Source: Hermatobates lingyangjiaoensis
Lineage: Eukaryota > Arthropoda > Insecta > Hemiptera > Hermatobatidae
Assembly: GCA_026182355.1 (NCBI GenBank)
Contig: JAPFBL010000167.1
Coordinates: forward strand, 434,001 to 498,000
DNA: 64,000 nt
Direction of reading: 5' to 3'
In this document: positions 11,765 through 23,645 of the stretch, one piece after another
How the letters are laid out: each line of letters starts with the position of its first letter
Position numbering within the stretch: the stretch's first letter is position 1
The notes under the pieces: model-generated
Seen by the model: only the letters and a program-made list of their open reading frames with translations
What the model was told of the DNA's origin: nothing
The model's database searches: none
Translations under genes and position numbers: made by a program

Positions 11765-13140
11765 ATAATTGTTTAAATGCACTTGTGCAATATAATCTAC
11801 CCATACAAGTACAACCTCGTAACATACTCCTTTATCAGTGTTCATGAGCGGCTGAACTACTGTTTTCCCATATAATATTTCTGTACATAATACTGTACTT
11901 AGAAACTTAATGTTTAATATGATCCGAAAATTTAAAAATTGGTTATAATGTAATGAGTGTTAATAGCCACAGGGTCCAATATTTAATTAATTTAATTCAT
12001 CCAATTCTGTTTGTAAATGTATAATTAATTTTTCAATTCATTTAATTGAAGCAATTATAAGCTTAATCTAAGCACTCTATAAAATTAAACTTTTCTATTT
12101 TTATTAATGTATTAATGTATTTTGTAATGGAATACATCTATTCTGTATTTTGGATTTTTCCGTCATCAAATCAAATTTTCGTTTTTATCACAACATATAA
12201 TTGAGTTTAACATTATTATAATATTTAAATGAGTTTCAGATATTTAGATAGCACATATTTATAATTTGTCATTTTTCTATAAATTACTATTTTATTTCAA
12301 TGCCACTAATGTTGGTACTTCAAGAAATTAAAATCTAAATTAGATTAATTTCTTTCTATTATATGAAAAACAAAATTTTTTTTTTTTAATTTGAAAGTTT
12401 AAATTAAATCTTATTTTCTTTCGGATTTTTCAAATTAAAACAGATAAATAATCAGTTTTAAAAGTGAAATTCCTAACTGCAATATAATCTTAACAATATA
12501 ACTGAAAATTACATTTAGTGCAAAAATATGAAATTTTTGGTCTGTAAGATCTCATTTAATGTGATTAGTTTCATTCGAGGTCATTATCTTTTTAGTACTC
12601 ATTTAGAAAATGAATTATGACACTCTTGAAGGTAATTGTAAAACGCCTGCTTTACTAAAATCTGTTCTAACTTATTGTTATATTTCTAAGAATTCTATTA
12701 AATTTTTGGATAATTATTCGACTATCCCACTAAATCCACAACTCAGAGGTTAGGATGAAATAATGAGAGTAAGGTTTTAATATTACCTATATAATATTTA
12801 GTACATATTCACCAAATTAGTTTTAGAGGTTATGTATAAAGTGATGATAATTAATTATCAACCATCGTTTCACCGAATATTGTACAATATTTCTTGTTAT
12901 AATTTTGCATATTTTGTATTTGTGTTCTGGTCTTGGGTATTCAGTGGGGGTATTTTTCCAGTGGTATTTATGGTATTCCTAATACTCTTAAATTGGTTTT
13001 AGCCCCGATTAATACCGACCGTTTTTGACGAAACATAGGCTGGTAATTAATTGTTATTAGTTTGGACCTAATCCTCGAGAACAAGTTTAGTATTTTGGAC
13101 ATTCGATGGTTGAGAAACTATATCAAGTATATTTATATGT
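11765..13140. other. Very AT-rich DNA, no gene seen
   Basis: No repeat family, RNA gene or coding frame recognised. Confidence 0.6.
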
Positions 13141-13143
13141 GGG

Positions 13144-13440
13144 GTAGTAATGGAGTGATTAAGCGACTCAGCCTCTGGCTCTCAACTCCGACTTTCGACC
13201 TTCGCGAGGCTACCCTGTTAACCTGCTATATGCAGGGACAAACGAATGATAGAGAAAAGGTGGCCAGGGGCTGGGCCTGACCACCTTCGTTTCACAATCT
13301 TTTCAACTTCCCAAATCGTCTCCTCCTTTCCCAACCCCAATACAAGGCGTTATGCGGTTCGTGCCGAAGAATGGATGATACGGGGGTTACTGTATTACAA
13401 ACGGAGCCTCAAGGGTACCAGGCAACACCCTTGAGTAAAT
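13144..13440 (+). repeat. GC-richer repeat, possibly a second tRNA-like SINE head
   Basis: Starts with taatggagtgattaagcgac, which resembles a box A, and has ctccgactttcgacctt about 35 bp on, a weak box B. GC content is far above the flanks through 13440, where the LINE 3' end begins. Both overlapping short frames (13062-13280 and 13246-13434) lack domains. A composite of a SINE head and LINE tail is possible but unproven. Confidence 0.35.
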
Positions 13441-13925
13441 AGCCTTACTCAGGTATGCGATGCTCTGCTGGAGCGGACAAAATACCACTGATGAAGCTTC
13501 AGGGATTTTCCCCTGTATGATACTAAGGAAAAGGAAGTCCGGAGACCATCCTCCGCAAGTGGAGAGGATTCAAAATCGCTAACAGTGGGAGTCAACTTCC
13601 CACAAGTGCACAAAAGGACCGAAGAAGCAGACAGGAAGCCACTTTTTCCCAAAATGTAGGGAGCCTGAATGGACATTATCTATGATTGTTTATGCATATT
13701 CTGCAAAGAAGAGGAAGAAACACCGTTCACCTGTTGGTTGACAGTCAAGTAACTTTACTGCAAAGAGATAGGTACTTCGGGACACTCAACAAAACCATAA
13801 AAAAACTTTTACCGCTGGACCCACCAAAAGTGCTGAGCTTCTTGGGGGCGTTGAAGCTAACCGCTGAGGTACTTTAGTACAGAAAAGTGAAAGTTCAATA
13901 GTATTTTTTTTTAAGAGGCAGTGCT
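13440..13925 (+). pseudogene. LINE 3' end, degraded C-terminal zinc-binding region (copy 1)
   Basis: Homologous to the minus-strand copy at 49173-49530: shared blocks include gtagggagcctgaatgg, ggtacttcgggacactcaac and ctggacccaccaaa, plus the 3' end around tttagtacagaaa. The translation at about 13690-13740 gives CIFCKEEEETPF followed by a disrupted continuation, matching the intact CRFCKNEDETPLHLLADC of the other copy. C-x2-C-x~8-H-x4-C knots of this kind stand at the C-terminus of many non-LTR retrotransposon reverse transcriptases. Frameshifts break the frame, so it is a 5'-truncated dead copy. Confidence 0.65.
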
Positions 13926-14760
13926 ACTGTCACCCTCAAATAATAATAAAAAAATATATTTATATGTTTATTTTTTTTTAATTATTTTGCGCCTGGAATA
14001 ATTAATCATATTCCAGTTACAATCAGACCTATAATAATTTCTACACCCGAGAAACTTCCTTAATCTATCTGTTTTTGACTGCAAATTTAATCAAATATTG
14101 ATTTTATACCTGGGTTAAAAATATAAAATGGGTTAAGATTTCAGGGTAGAAAATAACTAAATTACAATGTCGGTTATTTGTCTCAAAATTCAAATTTCCA
14201 AGCTTTATTAAGTTAGATGAAGTTGGCTGGTCCAGCAAAGTGGACAAAGTAGTACTTAGTACTTTGTGATACCGTTATTTGGCTTATTCAACTTTTAGTG
14301 TGCGTTTCATACAGATATAACAGTCTATAGTCTGATTCTTTCAAATTTGTTTTCAAAAAGGTACAATTTTATAAAATTTTTAAAATAAAGATTATTAAAG
14401 AATTGCAAACAAAGAAATTTGCATGTAATCATAGTAAGAAAAACACAAAAAAAATCTTGTAAAAGAATTATTTTAACCTTTTATACGAATCTTGAGTACT
14501 GAAAAGCAGCTTGGTTAATTTACAAAATTTGTTTCCCTCAGATGTGTATGTTGTTATTTGCGCTCTTTTTTTCCCCTAATATCCGTAATTTTATATTATT
14601 CGCTTGTAAAATGACCTTCGCTTGGCAACTCACCTAAACCCCATCAAAATCTCTACAGCCCTGAATACCAACTCTGTGGATACAAGGAAGTGGATGCAGG
14701 CATCCTTTACATCTGGATCTGTTTGGTACTAGACTAGTCAGATACAGAAGACGATCTGAT
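13926..14760. other. AT-rich DNA, nothing seen
   Basis: No recognised feature between two copies of the same LINE 3' end. Confidence 0.55.
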
Positions 14761-14767
14761 ATTCAAG

Positions 14768-14935
14768 CTTCATAGAGGTAGGTGTTTCGGGACACTCAAC
14801 AAAACTATAGAAAAACTTTTACCATTGGACCCACAAAAGTGCTGAACTTTTTGGGGGCATTGATTCTAACCGCTGGGGTGCTTTAGTACAGAAAGGGCAA
14901 AGTACAATAGTTTTTTATTGTATTTTTGTAGTTTT
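14768..14935 (+). pseudogene. LINE 3' end, 5'-truncated copy 2
   Basis: Begins inside the block ataggtgtttcgggacactc and continues through accattggacccaca and tttagtacagaaagggcaaa, parallel to 13770-13905. This short copy starts further downstream than copy 1, as expected from incomplete reverse transcription in the same orientation. Confidence 0.7.
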
Positions 14936-14970
14936 ATAATAAGTATTATTTTTATAGTTTTTTTTATTTG

Positions 14971-15200
14971 GAAATTCTCTAAGAAAAAAAAAGAAGGTGT
15001 TTTAGTAATAGTGATATTGCCTAAAACCGAGTGAATCCATCACAGCAAAGGCCGTTTCTTGGGCTAACATTGAGACTAAACATATCAGATATGTTTTGGG
15101 ACAAAAAATGACTATGAACAAGATAAATTCGGTTTAAAAATAATTTAATATTTTAAAGTGTTTATCTATAAATGAGCTCAATGAGAAATTTTAATCTGGC
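14971..15200 (+). repeat. Dispersed repeat, copy 1 (uninterrupted)
   Basis: Runs from ggaaattctctaagaaaaaa through gcctaaaaccgagtgaatcc and acatatcagatatgttttgg to tttaaagtgtttatctataa. It is repeated with few differences at 15739-16257, where it is split by an insert. No coding capacity or known family recognised. Confidence 0.8.
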
Positions 15201-15738
15201 AGTTAAAATAAAAAGGGTTATTTTATTATACATCTTATTGTTCGAAACTTCACTTTAATTTTTTTTTGTGTTTTGAATATATATTGAAACTAGTGTTAAT
15301 AACAGTAATAAGTTACATACAAAGTAATAATGACCAAGTTTGACCTGAATTAAACAGAGATTAAACTAGTATGAAGTAAAATATGAAATTCGATGAATAC
15401 CGGTTTTTTTTTTATGAAGACATATGCCACATGTATTCTACTCAATTATATGCTATCCATCAACTTCACAACTTTCGCTATCAGAAATAACTTTAATTCC
15501 CTAAGTCGGACAGAGAACACAATCAATACTTTGGCTTGCATTAGATAATGAAAAACAAACTTAAAGGAAAGGGCTAATCCAATAATGGGAGCACATTAAT
15601 TTCCCCTCTAGTTACTGTCTGTTGGTTTTTAGTGCATATGAATGGACTAGACCTGGAGTGTGCACTTCTTAAATTAGTTGTAATGGATTTTATCCTTCAC
15701 TTCGTTTATTTTTTTCCTATTTTAACCATATGGGTTGT
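15201..15738. other. AT-rich DNA, nothing seen
   Basis: Spacer between the two copies of the dispersed repeat; no recognised feature. Confidence 0.6.
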
Positions 15739-16257
15739 TGGAAATTCTCTAAGAAAAAAAAGAAGGTGTTTTAGTAATACTGATATTGCCTAAAACCGAG
15801 AGAATCCATCATAGCGAAGGCCATTTCTTGGGTAAACAGTGTGACTAAACATCCAAGGACGGACACTGAAAGAGAATATACACAACCCTAACATTCATTG
15901 ACTAATTTAAAATAAAATATACAGGCAGAAATATAACAATAAACATAAGCAGCAATCAAAGGAAAAGTGCAATGTTTTTGTTGGCCTTCTTCTATATGAT
16001 TACTCTCCGTAAATTTATACGTCTTAAACTTAGAGGTGAAAAAGTGGAAACAACTGCCACAACTTACGGCACTCATCATCATAAGGAGAAGAAGCGGACC
16101 GATAAAAGTTAGGAAGTAGGTGAATAGCAGCAAGTCTGTTAGTTCAATATGTTTTGGTACAAAAAATGAATATCAACAAGATAAATTTAGTTTGAAAATA
16201 ATTTAAATATTTTAAAGTGTTTATTTATAAATGCGCACAAGCTAATGAGAAATTTAT
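15739..16257 (+). repeat. Dispersed repeat, copy 2, split by a ~295-bp insert
   Basis: The left half (15739-15850) and right half (about 16146-16257) together match 14971-15200. The break falls at 'actaaacat | atatgtttt'. The halves are otherwise collinear, so the insert arrived after the repeat was duplicated. Confidence 0.8.
15851..16146 (-). other. ~295-bp insert with a hydrophobic minus-strand frame
   Basis: Unlike its surroundings, this insert holds a minus-strand open frame (about 15888-16145). Its N-terminal 25 residues are strongly hydrophobic (FLTFIGPLLLLMMMSA), followed by a Cys-rich stretch. A splice-donor-like GTAAGT directly follows the codons for MSA. The frame has no ATG at its upstream end, only internal Met codons. 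It could be a captured signal-peptide exon or chance; no family recognised. Confidence 0.25.
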
Positions 16258-16429
16258 GATTGTCATTTAAACGATAGTTATATTTCTATGTTGACGAAAA
16301 CACAAGAGAACAAAAGTTAGCTGTGGATAAAAAAGATGGGAAACCATAATATTTCGTTAAAAAAGTTAAAAACAAAGAGATGCAGAAAAAACTATAAAAC
16401 TAATATTGGTTTTAATCAGTACCAGTAAT

Positions 16430-17000
16430 CAATACCAGCAATAATACAGCTGTTAATATCACAAGTAATCAGTAATCTGACATTAATACAAGGTAGTAAT
16501 CATCACTAGTAATCAGTTATCTGGTAGTTACTAAACATCACTAAACTGGTAGTGGCCATCTCAGGGAATTAGTTATCTGACACTTATATAGCTAATAATC
16601 ATGGTTATTAAATAGGAACCTCGTCCTAATACAGCTATTCCTCAACTTTAGTAATCAGTAACCTGACACTAGTACAGGTAGTAATCATCACTAGCAATCA
16701 ATAATGTGGCTCTAATATAGGCACCAATACCACTGTAATCAATAATATGACATTTATTCAGGTAGTAATCATCACTAGCAATCAATAATATGGCACTAAT
16801 ATAGGCACCAATACCACTGTAATCAGTAACCTGACACTAGTACAGGTAGTAATCATCACTATCAATCAATAATCTGGCACTATATAGGCACCAATACCAC
16901 TGTAATCAATAATATGACATTTATTCAGGTAGTAATCATCACTAGCAATCACAAAATGTGACACTAATGCAAAGTAATTATCAGAAGCAATCAGTAACGT
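16430..17000 (+). repeat. Tandem array, ~84-bp unit
   Basis: Clear copies start at about 16677, 16761, 16845 and 16928 with ggtagtaatcatcact, each carrying caataatatggcactaatat, then ggcaccaataccactgtaat and a cctgacactagtaca-type end. Each unit looks like two related half-units built on 'taatca(g/a)taa..tg(a/g)ca'. Diverged copies extend left to about 16430. Confidence 0.85.
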
Positions 17001-17390
17001 GGCATTAATTTACGACTGATTAATTTTCAATACTGTATTAAAACTTTTTTTGGGTTCATTTTTTTGTCGATTTTTTTCCGTGAAATTACAGAAATAAGCG
17101 TCAAATATATGGAAAATTTACTTGTTTAAATATTAGCATTTGATATTCTAAGAAAATAATTTTGAATAACATCAAGCCTCCAATGAATAATACAAGTGTA
17201 TTTATTCACTTATTTAAATAAGGGTAAACTTAACATAACAAACTAAACACCAATATATTCTGCTCAAACGCAGAACATATCAACAGCTGTTGAACTCTTA
17301 TAAACGGTTTGAATTGATGTGAATCATACAATGTTGTGTTGTGAGGCATTTGTTATAATAAGAAACTGAAGTAGGATGTAGGTTAGTTGC
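17001..17390. other. AT-rich DNA, nothing seen
   Basis: No recognised feature. Confidence 0.6.
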
Positions 17391-17394
17391 AATC

Positions 17395-17485
17395 GAAGAT
17401 GAACAACGTCCCGAAAGCGCTCCAACAACTCCAAGATCATCTTACGAGGTACGACGGTTTTCTATATTAATAATATAAATCATAA
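17395..17485 (+). repeat. Family H element, single arm
   Basis: The block cgaaagcgctccaacaactc, then caagatcatcttacgaggta and cgacggtt, then an AT-rich taatataaat end, matches both arms of the palindrome at 36799-36953. Here only one arm is present. Confidence 0.75.
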
Positions 17486-18269
17486 TAACCTCAGAGTTAC
17501 GAGCATTTTGCATGTATTTAACAAAGTAAAAGTTACTAAACGATAAGGAAAGAATTAATTTTAAAAATTGACTTTTATTTATTAACCAACTTGTACTCAT
17601 TTCCGTTGAGGTGGTTCACTTGCAGGTTTGGTGTATTCTAAACTGTTGGTCCAGTGATGGCATAGGTGATGAAGGTGAACTACAACCGCAGTCATTTTGA
17701 GCAAAGCTCAAACGTGTCTACAGAGAAACGATCGTGGGAATTGTTCTTTTTTTTTTGCATAAAACGCCACAGAGTTGAGCTGTTAGTAAACAATTCCATG
17801 GGGAAGGGATATATTCGCGGAACTGTTGCTTTATAATGCAATAGTTTCCATGTGCGAGTGACACTGCTCGGGAATTTGCATTGTTCACTTTCAAGGCTTC
17901 TGCCCCGCTATCAAGTTTTAACAGTTTACTGACTTGTTGAATGCATTATATATCATATTTCACTAGAAGATCATCCTAATGGGACTAAACACTATTTTAT
18001 TTGGTTTCATGTAAATACGCATTGCTTAATTTAAAATCATTTTTATTTCTTACATATTAGCGATTATTAAAACAAATACTATATTAACAATTCAACAAAT
18101 TAAGTAACCGCTGTTACAATTCATCAATAACACAAGGTCTCAATAACAGTATAAACATCTATTTTCTAAATTTTTATTAGAGTATCCTACTACGAAACAT
18201 AATGTCCAATATTGTGTTACTATACCTAATCACCCGCCTGTCAAAACCTAGTAGACTATATGCAAGAAA
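17486..18269. other. No gene seen
   Basis: Modestly GC-richer at 17620-17900 without a credible open frame; nothing recognised. Confidence 0.55.
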
Positions 18270-18580
18270 AGGGTTCAGGTTAGCTCAGTGGTTAACGTAA
18301 CCATCTCTCGGCTGGTAGTCCGGGGTTCGATCCCCACCTGGTCCTCGATTTATCTGGATGTGAATAAATCTGATTACGTCGTCCCTCGGAGAGGATGTTA
18401 AGCCGTCGATCCCCAGCGCGTACGATGTCCGGTACACGTATAAGATCCCTAATCGCAATGCACTTGAGTTAGGCAAAATTTAAGACTCCCAATATAGAGT
18501 CTGTAGAATCACTGATCAAAGCCGGTAAACGGCTGACGTTATCACCCTTTAGGGGATCAGTTTAAACAATTAAAAAAAAA
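18270..18580 (+). mobile_element. tRNA-derived SINE, copy S2 (3' end type 1)
   Basis: Head with ggttagctcagtggttaac (box A) and ggggttcgatcccc (box B). The body carries cctcgatttatctggatgtg and gttaggcaaaatttaagact. The type-1 end is aacggctgacgttatcaccc, then ttaggggatcagtttaaac, followed by an A-rich tail (aattaaaaaaaaaa). The intact head and A-rich tail make it the clearest type-1 copy. Confidence 0.9.
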
Positions 18581-19240
18581 AGATGGAAAAAAATCGTAGT
18601 CAAACAAGAATTTCTACTTTGACAAAATTATAACGCAATTGAACCTTCGAAATCTCAACGGAATAGTCGAATTTATCTGGTGGAAAACCTAAGGGATAAT
18701 GGGTGTAATGGTAGAGATATTCGCCGTCTCAATGACAGCACGCTCCGGAATAGATACCCTTTTCGAAGGTTTATTCCGTTGGCACAACAGTATAAAGACA
18801 AAACAGTAGTAGTTACCTCTTTTACCTTCACAGCTCCACAGATATATTCACACCATTTTTAGACATTATGATTTTGACTTTCCTATCTTAAAGATGCTTT
18901 TACTGCAACTTCAACAATAGAATATACCAAGCAATTAACGCATTTTTTCGAAGATTCAGTGAGTTTGCTTAATAATTAAGTTTCATACATCTGTTATTGG
19001 TATGAACGAAATTTAATTTTTCCTTTAACAAATAACAAAATCAAGGAATACGACCTTGACTACTGAGAGAGTTCAGGTAATGACTGCGAAAAAAATGTCA
19101 AGTTGTTAATCAGTTAAGTTTCTTTAGGGACATTCAATTTTTATGTAAAAAAAGCAAAAATTTAGTTGGATATTGTTGAATCTCCGAGGTTCAAGAAAAA
19201 AAAAAAGAACTACAATAACTGAATAACTATATGCAACAGA
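18581..19240. other. No gene seen
   Basis: The 60-codon frame at 18680-18862 shows no domain. Nothing else recognised. Confidence 0.5.
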
Positions 19241-19244
19241 AAGC

Positions 19245-20745
19245 AGTTAACAGACTTATAAAGAGGACTTCAGCTAATACTGCTTTGGTTTGCGTTCCTG
19301 ATTGTAATAAAGCGTTCTCGACTTAGGAATCCTTCTGATTTTGCTGGTACGGTTCTTCAGCAACTTACTGATGGTGCTTAGTATACAAAGATCGTTGAAA
19401 AAAAAAACAAAAACAAAAAAGTTTACTGAAATACAACAACGGTACTTGACGTATTATAGGACACTCTTAAACTTGTTTAACTCACGAGCTTTTCAGGCAG
19501 TTATTGTGTGGAATTTACTCATGATACACAGGAAAATATATTATGTCTTCACCAGTGGAATTTATTTACAACTTACCACACTGTCTGTCATTGCAGTTCT
19601 TTTTTTTTTTTTGAAACTCGGAGATACTCATTCAACAATAACCAATTGTACGTCACATTTTTTACGTAACGCCTGAAAGAATTCACAACAAGGAATTTAT
19701 TTTGATGATAAATGTTAAGTGTTGGCAACTCATCGTAAATAAATTCCTTGTGGTGAAAACGTAATATATTTTCCTCACTATCTTAGACATTTATCGTGTT
19801 ATACGATTTATTAAAAACGAATAAAAATGTATATGAAGCGCTATTTTATAGTTTATATTGATCACAGGGTATTGACATTTGCTTTTAAACAAAACAATGA
19901 AAAGGCTTTTCCCCATTAGATGCGACACCTCAAAAATATTTCACCATTTGTTACAAATATAAACGATATTTCTGAATATTTTCGCTGCCACATTATCAAG
20001 AAATTATAGAATTGTTTGTAATAGATCACAATCTCACTGCAGAACCCTACCTTTCATTAATCACACCCCTTTTTTTAACATCTACTTTACTGTTGTCTTA
20101 TAACTAGAAAAAATCAAGACCTTAGATACTTAAACAGATTCACCACTCAATTGATAGTATCCAAATATTTTAACTTTTAACAATGAAAGCTGTCTGAAGG
20201 AATTTAAAAAAAAAAAAATAGTTTGCTTTGGGAAAAGTCGTGTGGCTTGTCAGAAATCGAAAATCAATATCAATCTTGTCACAGGCAATAACCAATAGGC
20301 AGAGATTTTGGAAAACGACCGAGTCACAAGTCTATTTAGATTTAGTTGGATTTCTTCCACCATCAGAAGGGAATACTTATATCCTTACACGCTGCACTTG
20401 GACGGAGGCAATTCCATTACCATATATTATGGCGAAGACTACGGCCAAGACCTTTTAGAAGAATTGGATTTGTCGCAGTGGTGCTTCTATCACAATAGTA
20501 ACGGTCCAAGGAAAACAATTTCGCTCCGAATTATTTCACGCCTTAAGTAAAATTCTGCAGCAGCTAGTTCGCTCAGACCATATCACACTAAAAATACTGA
20601 AAAGATTTGACAGGACGTTAAGACAATGCTTTCAAGCACATAGTTCAAAACAATGGACATCAATATTTCTAACAATTTTATTAGCTCTGCGTTGTATAGT
20701 TAAATCAGAAATTAGCTGGTCTATCAGAGGAAATATTTTTTTCCG
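19245..20745 (+). pseudogene. Gypsy-type LTR retrotransposon pol remnant (RNase H to integrase)
   Basis: Three separated pieces lie in the order expected of Gypsy pol. At 19250-19530, broken frames give NKAFSTLRN, DFAGTVLQQLTDG and EIQQRYLTYYRTLL, which I read as the RT/RNase H junction. At 20235-20460, ACQKSKI is followed by YLDLVGFLPPSEGNTYIL and WTEAIPL, the start of the integrase core. At 20590-20720, FDRTLRQCFQAH and SSKQWTSIFLTILLAL fit the later integrase core. Stops and frameshifts separate all pieces and I saw no flanking LTRs. A dead, internally rearranged copy that encodes nothing functional. Confidence 0.75.
19527..19780. repeat. Inverted repeat inside the Gypsy remnant
   Basis: aggaaaatatattatgtctt with ttcaccagtggaatttattt (about 19530-19570) is mirrored at 19737-19778. 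A third related piece, aaggaatttattttgatgat (19690-19710), also pairs with aaataaattcctt at 19738-19751. It breaks the RNase H reading frame, so it is an insertion or a local inversion-duplication. Confidence 0.65.
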
Positions 20746-22000
20746 TACAAAAAATCTTACGCGTCAAAAAATGGGTTACGGTTTTACTTTCGAAGATAAA
20801 TAGTGGCTATTTATTTACGCATTATTTAACAATCGAGTACAAGAATTGAAAAATTAAATTCTTCAATCAAAGGCAAGAACTCCTACCAAGCGTCAGTATT
20901 AGGACTACCATTGTACCATTAGGATTTGGAGGAAGCTTGTTAGTCAGTCGATGCAATCAGCGTAACCTGCTGCCCTCTTTCGTGGCGAAGACGCCGACAA
21001 ACATTATGAGAGGGAATCAGGGGATCTGCCAACCCAAGAATAGAACATAAACATTGTGGGTTATGCACAAGGATCTATGGAAAAAATATTATTTTTTTTG
21101 TCAGGAACGATAGTTTGAAAGCTCTATTCGATCCGCTGTATAATTCCAATATGTTGTTCTACCGATAAACATTTCACATTATGAACAAGTGAGTAAGCCT
21201 TGTTTAGTATGTTAAAGACAGAATTTTTATTGAGAGCTATTAAAATACCAATAAACAACCAAAAAGGTTACGAGTCGTTTTGCATAGAAGGTAAAGTTTC
21301 CACTCAATTCTGAGACACTTGTCACGTAAACAATCCCGATTCGAGATTCCTACAACTCCGACTCTGCAACCCTCATTTGTTGGGAACATTACATTTTTTA
21401 ACTGGCTTATCAACTTACAGTTAATGCAGAAGGCTGAATGTTCAAAACTTTGCAAAGATTCCAACAGTAATAAGCTTAAATAAGACTGAATTCAGGACTC
21501 GTGCTGTAGAATAATCTGGTCATCTATAATAAAACTGGGTGTACATAACAAGAGAGCCTCTTTCTACTTCTAAGAACAAAAAAAATTAAACACTATTATT
21601 TAAAGGAAGAAAAAATATAAAATATTATTTTATTCAAATTGCTTAAGTTAATGCTGGTAATATTTTTAGTTCAAACAAACTTAATGTTATGTTCATAATT
21701 TAGGAAAAATTAATAAATTTTCCTAACCTGAAAAGTTGGAGATAAAAGTTGATGTTGAAATATTAAAATTTTGTTGTCTGATCATTTTGTAGGACTCACT
21801 TGGAGAATATAATTATGAAACGAAGATTTAATTTAATAAAGGGACTGCACTTTGACTTCCCCATGGGTTTGAATTATACGCAAGAATGAAATAGAGACCA
21901 ATAGGTAATACAACTCTAAACACTCAATAAAATGTCCAACGATCAACGAATATTACCATGCACAACAGTGCATGTCGTAAATAGCTGTTCGGACCAGTGG
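20746..22000. other. No gene seen
   Basis: The first few hundred bases (to about 21010) may continue the Gypsy remnant but no motif is convincing. The minus-strand frame at 21240-21464 has no domain. Confidence 0.5.
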
Positions 22001-22010
22001 CCCACTACTG

Positions 22011-22355
22011 CTAGATTCTCATTGTAAGTGGAGCAATGTAGGAATAGATAGATTCCAACCTCAAATCATGCTGAATATCAACATTTCTGGCGTACCATGG
22101 AGTCCTAGCTATAAGGCGGGCACATTTATTCTGTACTATTTGGATGCAGTTCTTGTTTGTCAATAAAATGTCTAGATTAGAACTCAAAACTAACAACATA
22201 GAGATGAAACATTTATTAGAGTCTAACAGTCTTTCTGAAAATATGGAGTTTGTAGTTAACCACCTAAATATATATCTACTCCGTACCTCTTTTCCAAAAT
22301 GCTTGCCAAACACAGCCACCTTCCGTTCTATGCACCTACCATACAAAGATCTCAA
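22011..22355 (-). pseudogene. Jockey-like LINE reverse-transcriptase C-terminal remnant
   Basis: The minus-strand frame carries QNKCARLIARTPWYARN followed by IQHDL near its C-terminus. The pattern 'QNK-x-L-R-x-I-x-x-A-P-W-Y-x-R-N-x-x-I-H-x-D-L' is characteristic of the region downstream of the RT domain in Jockey-clade non-LTR retrotransposons. Upstream residues (LLDSNKCFISMLL) loosely fit the preceding 'Y K S L L R P' helix. The frame stops soon after and no more of the element is visible, so this is a truncated fossil in antisense to the type-1 repeats nearby. Confidence 0.65.
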
Positions 22356-22424
22356 GGTCTTCTTTGTTTGTAACGCTGATTTAATATGATTCGTAATATT
22401 TCACATCAGACTCTCTACTTTTTC

Positions 22425-22810
22425 AAATCGACTAGTTTATTACGTCTATTCAGTATAACAGCACAAACTGTTTTATACCAATATCTTGACCCCTTCAAAT
22501 CAAATCCCTCTACTCAGTATAAATCTTAAACTACTTCATTACTCCTGTCCCTTTGACATCTACCTCTTCAAAAGATTCATTTAGTATAACAGTACAAACT
22601 AATTCATACCAAATCTAACATATTTTGTTGTAAATCACAATGAATGGATTAGGTATTTAAGGTATTAAGAGATAAAAGACATTATGAGTATTGTGATGAA
22701 TGGTGCCTCCGCCAATCATCAGATTACAAATTATTTCATGCCAAACTCCTGACCCTTCCTAATCTACTTGCCCAATCCCTCTTTTCTATTCATTCTATCA
22801 GTTCATCTGT
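22425..22810. repeat. Degenerate relatives of the 72-bp satellite
   Basis: Repeated words such as ctactcagtataaatctta, tcagtataacagcacaaact and catgccaaactcctgaccct match the unit of the array at 24920-25950 but are strongly diverged and irregularly spaced. Confidence 0.65.
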
Positions 22811-23350
22811 TCCATCATACTACACTAATTTACCAAAAAAAAAAAAAAAATTAGAATTGTACAGTAAATAACATATTACTTAAGGCACTTTAAAACAAGC
22901 TCTTACAACCCATGGTGGGACTAAATCTTTACTACAATAGGTTCCATATCATTGACAGTGACATGTGTTCTTCTGATGGTGTATAACCAGACTTGGAACC
23001 ATATACTCTTCAGCTGCCCAATTCTTGACCAAGAGTGACAACGATTTATGACATTTACAATTAAAACTGGTTGTGGCTGGTATCCAGCAAATAGTATGGT
23101 AGAGCAAAACAGTAAACTATATCAAAATTTTAAAAAATGCATATACCTTATAGACTCCCAAAAACTTTTGTAGTTTTTATCTTAATGTTTAATTTAATGT
23201 AATGAAAGGTTTAATGTAATCTTAATGTAATGAATTTTAATGTTAAAACTAAGATTCGATAGTATGTAATATATATATTATATTATATATTATATTATTA
23301 TTATTATATTATGCTAGTATCTACGTGTATCATTCGAAGATAGGTTTGTG
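22811..23350. other. AT-rich DNA, nothing seen
   Basis: Contains a poly-A run at about 22837-22851 and short TA/TTA-rich tracts at 23265-23312. No gene recognised. Confidence 0.6.
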
Positions 23351-23357
23351 TAGAGTT

Positions 23358-23358
23358 G

Positions 23359-23405
<47 letters not shown>

Positions 23406-23412
23406 TATATAT
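23358..23412. repeat. (TA)n microsatellite
   Basis: Interrupted TA tract that borders foldback copy A6 on the left. Confidence 0.9.
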
Positions 23413-23416
23413 TACA

Positions 23417-23586
23417 TATGATAAAACCACAATAAGAAATGGGAAAACAAGACTAAGATCTTTCAACCGTAACAAGCGTTATGTTGATCTTTCAAAGCTT
23501 AATACGGTTGAAAGATCTTAGTCCTGTTTTCCCATTTCTTATTGTGGTTTAATCATTGATTGTTATTTCACGTGTTTATGTGAAAT

Positions 23587-23592
<6 letters not shown>
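23417..23592. mobile_element. Family A foldback, copy A6
   Basis: Arms start atgataaaaccacaataag and meet after about 75 bp at a short unpaired centre (gttatgttgatctttcaaag). The central hairpin is partly lost; the right arm has the full outer extension (ttatttcacgtgtttatgtg, then aaatc) into (TA)n. Confidence 0.85.

Positions 23593-23641
<49 letters not shown>
23592..23641. repeat. (TA)n microsatellite between two foldbacks
   Basis: About 25 TA units linking copies A6 and A7. Confidence 0.95.

Positions 23642-23645
<4 letters not shown>

Noticed and set aside
15888..16133. Secreted or membrane small protein gene
   Set aside because: The hydrophobic start is suggestive, but the frame has no ATG at its upstream end, lies in an insertion and has no recognisable family. 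Kept only as a low-confidence observation.
18285..18345. True tRNA gene
   Set aside because: Boxes A and B are present but the acceptor stem does not close, and the same sequence heads seven SINE copies with a common non-tRNA body.
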